A DNA stretch of 13,848 bases, from NCBI GenBank assembly GCA_023459675.1, contig JAEWTC010000208.1, positions 1-13,848 of the forward strand. Reading direction: 5' to 3'. Positions 7,761 to 13,848 of this stretch are shown piece after piece. This DNA comes from Bacillota bacterium (lineage in GTDB: Bacteria; Bacillota; Clostridia; Christensenellales; Aristaeellaceae). The notes beneath the pieces were generated by a model that searched no databases, was not told where the DNA came from, and saw nothing but the letters and a program-made list of their open reading frames with translations. How positions within the stretch are numbered: position 1 is the first letter of the stretch; the number at the start of each line of letters is the position of its first letter. The position numbers and the translations under genes are program-made.

Positions 7761-10700
7761 TTACTGCCCGGCAACCGGTAAGCCGAACTCCTGCCTTTTG
7801 TAGGTGATCTCGGCGTTGATGTAGTAGACCTTTTCCATGAGTTCCTCGCGGGGGGTGGCGGCGGCGTTATCGCGGATCTTCTGGGACGCGTCGGTGGTGA
7901 CGGAGAAAAAGGCGTTGTTCACGTTGCGCCAGGAGTAGTAGCCGCCGGGCACCTGCGGGATACCCTGCACATATTGCAGCTGTTCCGCCAGCGCCTCGTA
8001 ATCGCGGATCGGCCAGGGGAGCGCCGCCAGCGCTTCGAGGTTGGCCGTAGCCACGCGGGCGGACGCGCCCATCAGGCTTTCCATTTCCCGCCCGTAGAGC
8101 GTTTGGATTTCTGTGGACGTCCACCATTTGAGGAACGTCCAGCACTCGTCGGGGTACTTTGTCTGCGCCATAATGATATCGGCAAGCCCCACGCAGCCCG
8201 TGGCGCGGTTCACGCTGCCGTCCGCCTGCACGGTGCCGGGCACGGCGGTAAAATCCCACAGGCCCAGAATATCGGGCGCGGATACCTGCAGGTTGTTGTA
8301 CAGCGTGTAATCCGCAATGATCAGCGGGCACTCGCCCGTGCGGAAACGCTCCTCGACGCTCGTTTCCTTGTCCAGCCGGTAATCGGTATAAAACTCGCAG
8401 TATTGTTTGAAGGTGCTCACGGCCACGTCGGAATCAAGCAGCGACCGGTCCCCGTTTTCGGTGTAATACGCGCCGCCGTTTTGGAACAGGAGCATCGCAA
8501 AAATCTGCTCGGAGGGCAGCATCCCAAACTCCATCTGGTTTTTGGAAAGCACCGACATGGCCACCTTCACGTCGTCCCAAGTCTTAGGCACGGCAAGCCC
8601 GATCTCGGCCAAAATATCCTTGCGGTAGAACAGCATCGGAAACGTATAGGTATCGGGCAGGGCGTAGGCGGCGCCGTTAAAGGAGAAGGGCGCCAGCGCG
8701 CTTTTCGCAAACCGCGCGGCAACCTCCGGAAAATCAGGAAACCGGGTCAGATCCAGCACGGCGCTGCGGATGCCGAAGTTCACGGGCGTATCGTTGCCCA
8801 CATTCAGCACCGCGCCCGCGATGCCGTTGGTATTGGCCACCTGAATGGCGACGTCCGGCCCCTGCCCGGCCAGGGTGGCGCGCAGCAGCACGTTCATATC
8901 CACCAGCTGCACGTTCACGCCGACGCCGTAGCGCGCGGTGAACCGCTCGTCGATCAGCGCCTTGATGACGTTTGCCTGATCGCGCCCCGTGCCCACCCAC
9001 AGGGTAATGGCCGGAATTTCGGCGTTATCCTCCACCACGTTTCCGATGCGGTTATAATCGATCACGAAGGAATAGTACAGCCGGGCGATTTCGTGCCACG
9101 TTTTGGCGCCCAGGCCGTTGGCGGCCGCGGCGGGTGCGGTATCGGCGGAATGCACGGTAATGCGGTCGATCTGCAAAGGCTGGGGCCGCGCCAGCGTTAC
9201 CCAATTGCCCAGCGCGCGCACGTTGATTTTGTAGGACGTAATCACCTCGGTGAAGCGCTCCTGATCCAAAATCAGCTCGTCCAGCTGATCCAGCATCGTG
9301 CGCAGCACCGTAAGCTTGTCGGAGTTCTCCCCCGCTGTTTCCAACAGCGCGTAGAAGGCCAGCAGCAGCTCGTCCTTCACGGCGGTCAGATCGGACTTCA
9401 ATAGCGGCAGGGAGGCTTCCAGCTGGTAATCGCGGAAGCGGTCGGGCTTCACGCCGGTGATGTAGATCACCTTACGGTAGATGGCGTTTAGCTGCTGCAC
9501 GCAAGCTTGCACGCGCCCGATGATCTGCGCCATATCGCCCAGCACCACTTCCATGCGCAGCGTGTGCGCGCCCGCGGCAAGGTACACCCGGTACGGCTCG
9601 CCGCTTTCGCTTGCCATGGTTTCCTCGCGCCAGTTGCGCGTGTAGGAAAAGCGGTAGGCCTCGAATTCCGCAAACGGCACCTCGCCGTCGATTGTAATTT
9701 TGCGCGACACGGCCGCCCCGCGCACGAAATTCTGGCGGTCGAACAGGGTGATGCAGTAATACCCCGCCTCCTCCACCGAAAATTCCCACTCGATCCACTG
9801 CCCGGCAAAGCGCCACGGCATGCCGCCGATGGAGTTGTTGAGCAGGTTTTTGGCGCTGGCGGGGTACACCGCGGGCGAGCCCTGCTCCTGCCGCGGGTAG
9901 AGCATCTGCGAGGAGGTGCGCACGGCGTTTTCCGCCTCGATGCGGACCGCCTGCCCGGCGGTATCCGTCGCCCCCGCCGCGTCCGCCGCGGCCTTTACGG
10001 CTTCGTAGGAAGCGGGTTCCTGCCGCCCGCCCAACGTGATGTTATACAAAAGCATCGGCTCGCGCAGCGAAAGCAGGGTGAGGGTATGGGTCCCCGCCGT
10101 CAGGTAGACGGACAGAGGCGCGGTAATATAGCCGTTCTGGTCGTACAGCTTCATGGTCATCCACGCGGGCGTTTCAAACGGCGAGGGTTTCAGCTCGTTG
10201 CCCTGGTTGTCCTTTTTCCAGGCGATCACGGAAACGCCGTTTGCGTCCGGCGCGGGCAAAAGCTCCGTGTTCGCCCACACGCGGCAAAACTCCACCAGCG
10301 CAAGCTCCTTGCAGGGAAGCGCTCCGTCGATCAAAACCGCACGCTGGATGGCGGCGTTCTTCCCAGCCACCGGGAAATAGGTGAGGGAAACGTCGTACCA
10401 GCCGTCCTGCGGAACGGACACGCTGTAAGCGATCAGCGCGTTTTCGCCCGTCAGCACGGAAGTGCCGCTCTTCCCCTCGTAGCCGGTCATCAGGATGGGG
10501 TAAACTCTCCGTCCATCCTCCTCGTAGCGGGTATACGCGTCCGCCGGGATTTCGATCACGGCCTGCGCGCCGCCAAGCTTCGCGCCGGCCGCGTACTGCG
10601 CGTACCGCGGCACCGAAGCGTCGATCGAGTAGGTGCTGACCAGCTCCCGGTAATACGCCATGCTGCCGTCCGCGGCGGCAGACGCAGGCTGCGCGGGTTC

Positions 10701-12221
10701 CCCGGCGGGCTGCGTGGAAGCCGTGGCGGGTTCCGGCGCGGCAGGCTCCGGCAGCGGGTAGGTTTTCAGGTCCGGCAGATCGGCGCGGGTGATGACCAGA
10801 TCGCTCTCGTACACCTTGCGCACCATGAAAGCCTCGGTATATTGCTCGGACAGATCGTTGAACGCGGCGTTTTCCAGCACGAACTCCCCGCCCCAGGTGC
10901 AAAACAGCCCCCACATGGCGCCGTCGCGCAGGGCAAGGTCGGGGTCGAACAGGCAGCCATTTTCGGAGAGGACGATCATCTTGTTTGCCTTGGTATACTG
11001 GGCCGCCTTCATAAACCGGGCGGTCTGGGGCGTGTATACGCGCTCGCCGGGGTAAATATCCTCGCCGATGATATCCACCACGTCGTCGCCCGGATACCAG
11101 GCGGCGTCCTGCCCGTTCCACACCCAAATCAGGTTATTCAGGCCGTGCAGGTTGGTCAGCCGGTCGTACAGCAGGCGGTAGAGCCGTATATAAGCCTCGC
11201 TGCCCTTGGCGCCCCACCAGAACCACCCGCCGCTCGCCTCGTGCAGCGGCCGCCACAGCACGGGTACGTCCGCTTCCTGCAAAACCTTGAGCTGCTCCGC
11301 AATCGCGTCGATATCCCTAAGCAGCAGCCGGTAGCCCTCGGGGTCGTTGCCGTTCATGATAGCGGCGAGGTCGATGTTCGTCTGATCAGTATAAAAGCCC
11401 TTGTACCAGATGCCGGTGAGGTACTTGGAGGGTGCGTTCCAGTGCCAGGTCAGCGTCACGACGCCGCCCGCGTTCCAGTATTCCGCCGCGTACTCCGTGG
11501 CTTTGGACACGCTGCCGTTTTCCACGCGGGAGGGGGAATAGTCGATCAAATCCAGCCCGAGCACCGCGGGGAACTTGCCGCCCGTGGCGCGCCAGATGGC
11601 GGCGTTTTCCATGCCGAACATACCGCCGGACGCATACTGGCCGGAGAGGATTTTCGTGCCGTACACATCGCAAAGATAGTGCATCAAACGGCGCGCGCTG
11701 GCGGACGCGTTTGTGTTTACAAGCTGCGGCTCGATATGGAACAGCCCCTCTCTCAGCGGCGGGGAAGCGGACAGCGAAACACTGTCGATTTTGACCCAGC
11801 CCCAGAACTTCCGGATGGATACCATATGCGCGCCCTGCGCAAGGTACAGGCGTTCCAGCACCGTGTCGGCAAAGGCGGCGCCCTCAACGCTGACAGTGCC
11901 CGCCATTTCGCCGTCCAGATATACGTAGTTTTCCTTGTAGCTTCCGTCCACGCTTGCCTGGCGCACCGTGAGATCGTAAAACCCGTCCGCGGGAACGGTC
12001 ACGGGGACGTCCACCGCGTCCCCATCCTCCCGCAGGCCTTCCGCGAACCCCACGCCCCCGGCGCTGCCCAGCGTTGCGTTGCCAAGCAGCGCTCCGCTTT
12101 CGGCTTCAAAAACGGCCGGCTGGGCAAGGGAAGGAAACAGCGGCGCAAACAGCAGGGCAAACAACGTTAAGCCGAAGATCGCCCGCCGGAGCGCCTCAAA
12201 CGTTTTCATTCGCATGCCCAC
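7761..12221 (-). CDS. Secreted chimera: CBM35-like, GH26 beta-mannanase, carbohydrate-binding modules and ABC solute-binding protein
   Basis: A 1486-residue protein. Signal peptide about 1-34 (hydrophobic 14-30, cleavage likely after SLA; no lipobox cysteine). CBM35-like module about 36-152. GH26 catalytic domain about 164-470: likely acid/base E328 in WRPLHEASGGWFWWG, likely nucleophile E420 in VLSENG, aromatic cleft residues WHWN at 259-262. Pro/Ala linker about 490-517. Two beta-sandwich, galactose-binding-like modules at about 550-732 and 758-905. Helical segment about 925-1060. Family 1 extracellular solute-binding domain about 1065-1486, with YALPDTYTFPMLFYRKDIL (about 1186-1204) and KTWDDV (1213-1218) typical of sugar-binding proteins. 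GH26 enzymes are mainly endo-beta-1,4-mannanases; the exact substrate is inferred. The start could be GTG 12221, ATG 12215 or ATG 12209; none has a strong ribosome binding site. The frame is open throughout, so the fusion is not an assembly gap. Confidence 0.93.
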   Translation of the reverse strand: MGMRMKTFEALRRAIFGLTLFALLFAPLFPSLAQPAVFEAESGALLGNATLGSAGGVGFAEGLREDGDAVDVPVTVPADGFYDLTVRQASVDGSYKENYVYLDGEMAGTVSVEGAAFADTVLERLYLAQGAHMVSIRKFWGWVKIDSVSLSASPPLREGLFHIEPQLVNTNASASARRLMHYLCDVYGTKILSGQYASGGMFGMENAAIWRATGGKFPAVLGLDLIDYSPSRVENGSVSKATEYAAEYWNAGGVVTLTWHWNAPSKYLTGIWYKGFYTDQTNIDLAAIMNGNDPEGYRLLLRDIDAIAEQLKVLQEADVPVLWRPLHEASGGWFWWGAKGSEAYIRLYRLLYDRLTNLHGLNNLIWVWNGQDAAWYPGDDVVDIIGEDIYPGERVYTPQTARFMKAAQYTKANKMIVLSENGCLFDPDLALRDGAMWGLFCTWGGEFVLENAAFNDLSEQYTEAFMVRKVYESDLVITRADLPDLKTYPLPEPAAPEPATASTQPAGEPAQPASAAADGSMAYYRELVSTYSIDASVPRYAQYAAGAKLGGAQAVIEIPADAYTRYEEDGRRVYPILMTGYEGKSGTSVLTGENALIAYSVSVPQDGWYDVSLTYFPVAGKNAAIQRAVLIDGALPCKELALVEFCRVWANTELLPAPDANGVSVIAWKKDNQGNELKPSPFETPAWMTMKLYDQNGYITAPLSVYLTAGTHTLTLLSLREPMLLYNITLGGRQEPASYEAVKAAADAAGATDTAGQAVRIEAENAVRTSSQMLYPRQEQGSPAVYPASAKNLLNNSIGGMPWRFAGQWIEWEFSVEEAGYYCITLFDRQNFVRGAAVSRKITIDGEVPFAEFEAYRFSYTRNWREETMASESGEPYRVYLAAGAHTLRMEVVLGDMAQIIGRVQACVQQLNAIYRKVIYITGVKPDRFRDYQLEASLPLLKSDLTAVKDELLLAFYALLETAGENSDKLTVLRTMLDQLDELILDQERFTEVITSYKINVRALGNWVTLARPQPLQIDRITVHSADTAPAAAANGLGAKTWHEIARLYYSFVIDYNRIGNVVEDNAEIPAITLWVGTGRDQANVIKALIDERFTARYGVGVNVQLVDMNVLLRATLAGQGPDVAIQVANTNGIAGAVLNVGNDTPVNFGIRSAVLDLTRFPDFPEVAARFAKSALAPFSFNGAAYALPDTYTFPMLFYRKDILAEIGLAVPKTWDDVKVAMSVLSKNQMEFGMLPSEQIFAMLLFQNGGAYYTENGDRSLLDSDVAVSTFKQYCEFYTDYRLDKETSVEERFRTGECPLIIADYTLYNNLQVSAPDILGLWDFTAVPGTVQADGSVNRATGCVGLADIIMAQTKYPDECWTFLKWWTSTEIQTLYGREMESLMGASARVATANLEALAALPWPIRDYEALAEQLQYVQGIPQVPGGYYSWRNVNNAFFSVTTDASQKIRDNAAATPREELMEKVYYINAEITYKRQEFGLPVAGQ

Positions 12222-12317
12222 TCGCTTTCGCCACAGTGTGCCGCATCGCTCGGATGCCGGTTTGTTAACCAGTTAGCTAAAATATTGGTTTATTGTAACT
12301 CTATCGTACACGAAAAA
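12222..12317 (-). promoter_or_regulatory. Putative promoter region and leader of the main operon
   Basis: An AT-rich island in GC-rich surroundings lies just upstream of the chimera gene. Reading the minus strand, TTTACA (plus 12326-12331) is followed after 17 bases by TACGAT (12303-12308), a fair sigma-70 match. A second possible -10, TACAAT, lies at 12292-12297 without a good -35. The first candidate shares its -35 with the loop of the preceding terminator hairpin. The remaining leader is about 80 bases. Assignment is by eye and tentative. Confidence 0.4.
12257..12280. promoter_or_regulatory. Operator-like dyads downstream of the putative promoter
   Basis: Two adjacent symmetric sequences occupy the expected operator zone: CCGGTT-TGTT-AACCAG (12257-12272, one mismatch in six-base arms) and the perfect palindrome TTAGCTAA (12273-12280). 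They lie roughly 15-50 bases downstream of the candidate -10 elements. A sugar-responsive repressor site is plausible, but no regulator gene is in the window to match it to. Confidence 0.3.
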
Positions 12318-12339
12318 AGGGCGTCTGTAAAGATGCCCT
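12313..12339 (-). terminator. Probable intrinsic terminator of the diguanylate cyclase gene
   Basis: On the minus strand AGGGCATC and GACGCCCT form an eight-position stem with one A-C mismatch around the loop TTTACA, followed directly by six T residues (plus 12313-12318, the first stem base included). It lies about 130 bases after the cyclase stop codon and just before the promoter region of the main operon, where a terminator would be expected. The mismatch makes it only moderately strong. Confidence 0.55.
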
Positions 12340-12470
12340 CGCGGAGATTTTTCTTATTTTTTCCATGCCAATGTTTGCCGCGCCGGGAAAACCATCGGCG
12401 GACACGGGAGCGGCGGTTTACAGAACCTGGGAATTTTAAGGCGCGGCGCCGGGTTTGCGCGGGCGTTTGC

Positions 12471-13601
12471 TCAGCCCTGCCGCCTGCGGGTTTCCTTGTC
12501 CTTGTACATCAGCTGGTCGGTGAGGTTCACCAGCTCATCCACGTCGTAAGGCTTAGAATGGTTCACGTACACGCAGCCGAAGCTCAGCCCCGTTACGTAG
12601 GGCTTGCCCGCGGAATAATCGCAAAGGATCTGGTCGATCCGCTTGATGTAGGAGGGGCCGACGTCCTTTTGCGATTCCAGGATTACGAAAAACTCGTCGC
12701 CCCCGAAACGGCAAACGAAATCGTCGAAATTCGCGCTGGATACGAGGATGCGGGAAACGTCCTTGAGCACCTCGTCGCCCGCGGTGTGGCCGAACGTGTC
12801 GTTGATGTACTTAAACCCGTTCACGTCGATCATGATGGCGGTAAAGGGTTCGCGGGATCTGATCTTATACGAGAGCCGGTTTTCCATCTGCACGCGGGAG
12901 TGGAGCAGCGTCAGCGGGTCCTTGAGCAGCTCGTCGCGCTCCATCAGCAGAAAGCAGATGAATATGCCCAGCGTATAGCCGGGTACGCCGAACGACAGCC
13001 CGAAGAAAAGCGTCTGCAGCACCACCCCGAGGATGGGCAGCAGCGTAAGCATGAGAATCACCTGCGTCACACGGCCCGTGATCATCTGCCGGTTGCGGAA
13101 AAGCCCCAGCACGACGGCCGCGGAGAACAGCAGCGCGGCGGCGTTTCCGATATACACCGCAACGCCCCGGTGATAGGTGTTGGCATCGCCGATGCGGAAC
13201 AGGAAACCGTCCGAAAACAGATTAACGATCACAAACCCGACGTTCATCAGCATCGGCGCCAGGAAGAGCCACAGTTTGCGCGCGTTCCTCTCCTTGGACA
13301 GGGTCACCAGATAATCCAGATACCGCAGCCCCAGCGCCGCGGGCAGCATATTCAAAGAAAAGAACAGGGCGTTGCTCAGGTAATGCAGCGGGCGGAACGA
13401 AGCGCCGACAGGCATGGCGCAGATCCAGGCCAGCGTTTCCGAAAGGCCCGCGGCGGCGACGGCCAAAATCATCTGCTGAAACAGCTTTGTGGAGTGGCTC
13501 AGCCTGTTTTTCTGCTTGTGCAAGAACCAGAACATCACGCCGCAAAGCAGCGTACTGAAAAGGAGAAGGTCTATGTTTTCAATGAAGCGGATCTGCAGCA
13601 T
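12471..13601 (-). CDS. Membrane-bound GGDEF diguanylate cyclase
   Basis: A 376-residue protein predicted to make cyclic di-GMP from two GTP. The N-terminal half has about seven hydrophobic helices (about 10-27, 43-62, 75-98, 109-130, 147-167, 178-202, 204-220), a probable membrane sensor without a recognised ligand domain. The catalytic domain spans about 225-373. The metal ligand D259 and GTP-contacting N267 and D276 lie in the IDVNGFKYINDTFGHTAGDE region, and the active-site loop RFGGDEFF (298-305) is intact. The product-inhibition I-site RxxD expected at 291-294 reads NFDD, so feedback inhibition at that site is probably absent. The ATG at 13601 has AGAGGG about six bases upstream and a TGnTAAAAT promoter beyond it. 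It is separated from the mannan operon by a probable terminator, so it is likely an independent unit. Confidence 0.93.
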   Translation of the reverse strand: MLQIRFIENIDLLLFSTLLCGVMFWFLHKQKNRLSHSTKLFQQMILAVAAAGLSETLAWICAMPVGASFRPLHYLSNALFFSLNMLPAALGLRYLDYLVTLSKERNARKLWLFLAPMLMNVGFVIVNLFSDGFLFRIGDANTYHRGVAVYIGNAAALLFSAAVVLGLFRNRQMITGRVTQVILMLTLLPILGVVLQTLFFGLSFGVPGYTLGIFICFLLMERDELLKDPLTLLHSRVQMENRLSYKIRSREPFTAIMIDVNGFKYINDTFGHTAGDEVLKDVSRILVSSANFDDFVCRFGGDEFFVILESQKDVGPSYIKRIDQILCDYSAGKPYVTGLSFGCVYVNHSKPYDVDELVNLTDQLMYKDKETRRRQG

Positions 13602-13649
13602 GGAATACCCTCTGTTCCTATAGCTTCGGCGCAGCCGGTTTATTCCGCT

Positions 13650-13658
13650 ATTTTACCA
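13650..13658 (-). promoter_or_regulatory. Extended -10 promoter of the diguanylate cyclase gene
   Basis: The minus strand carries TGGTAAAAT, an extended -10 (TGn plus a five-of-six TATAAT match), about 49 bases upstream of the cyclase start codon. No good -35 is seen at 16-18 bases, which is normal for extended -10 promoters. Confidence 0.45.
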
Positions 13659-13724
13659 TAAGTATCAGGAAAAAGGTAGTGCCGCCGCAAGCGGGCGGCC
13701 CGGCGGGGTAAAGGGCCGCGGCGT

Positions 13725-13754
13725 TTGACAACCAAGCCCCGCGGACGATATACT
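13725..13754 (+). promoter_or_regulatory. Strong sigma-70-type promoter for the rightward gene
   Basis: TTGACA at 13725-13730 is a perfect -35, and TATACT at 13749-13754 matches the -10 in five of six positions; the spacer is 18 bases. It points right, toward the start codon at 13797, leaving a leader of about 35 bases. It is back to back with the cyclase promoter. Confidence 0.65.
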
Positions 13755-13796
13755 GAAACGAACGCGAACACGGCCGGGCGGCGCGGAGAATACGTC

Positions 13797-13848
13797 ATGG
13801 AAAAGCCGTGTCCCCTGTTCTTCAACAGCACGGAACACCCTGCGTCCA
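13797..13848 (+). CDS. N-terminal fragment of a divergently transcribed gene, product unknown
   Basis: An ATG at 13797 opens a frame that stays open to the window end: 17 complete codons reading MEKPCPLFFNSTEHPAS plus one base. A GGAGA ribosome binding site lies seven bases upstream and a strong promoter about 43 bases upstream of the start. The fragment is too short to identify; it shows no signal peptide or recognisable motif. A minus-strand reading over the same DNA has no promoter or ribosome binding site and was not used. Confidence 0.6.
   Translation, partial: MEKPCPLFFNSTEHPAS

Noticed and set aside
9507..12170. Long plus-strand open frame opposite the GH26 chimera, with a similar one at 1036-3597 opposite DUF5696
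   Set aside because: Same compositional signature (Arg/His/Gly-rich, no motifs) and both lie wholly inside convincing genes on the other strand.
13640..13831. Small minus-strand open frame in the divergent intergenic region
   Set aside because: It overlaps two promoters and the start of the plus-strand gene, and has no ribosome binding site or protein-like features.

Overview
The window is GC-rich (roughly 60% by eye). Strong AGGAGG-type ribosome binding sites, four-base gene overlaps and the families present point to a low-profile Firmicute, probably a Clostridia lineage from a gut, rumen or digester habitat. The family assignments rest on motif recognition, not on a search, and the lineage is inference. 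Almost everything lies on the minus strand, so the biological order runs from high to low coordinates.

At the right edge is a divergent intergenic region. A good sigma-70 promoter fires rightwards into a gene cut by the window end (13797 onward). A TGnTAAAAT promoter fires leftwards into a membrane-bound GGDEF diguanylate cyclase (12471-13601). A probable terminator, an AT-rich promoter region and operator-like dyads (12257-12339) separate the cyclase from the main locus.

The main locus (12221 down to position 1) looks like one polycistronic beta-mannan or manno-oligosaccharide utilisation operon. Its first gene encodes a 1486-residue secreted chimera: signal peptide, CBM35-like module, GH26 beta-mannanase, Pro/Ala linker, two further carbohydrate-binding-like beta modules, a helical segment, and a complete ABC-transporter solute-binding protein. 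A tight array of five perfect hairpins follows its stop codon. Next come two sugar ABC permeases, an NHL-repeat protein with a C-terminal membrane tail, a five-helix YIP1 family membrane protein, a DUF5696 membrane-anchored protein that may be a cryptic glycosidase, a third sugar permease, and the start codon of one more gene at the window edge. Most junctions are overlapping, abutting or separated by less than 20 bases. No ABC ATPase is encoded here, so a shared MsmX-type ATPase elsewhere is expected.

Proposed joint function (inference): the GH26 part cuts mannan at the cell surface, the fused binding protein catches the oligosaccharides and passes them to permease pair 1, and NHL/YIP1/DUF5696 form an accessory envelope module. 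The second permease set at the left end suggests a second transporter for a related product. The most unusual features are the enzyme/binding-protein fusion and the five-hairpin array directly after it.
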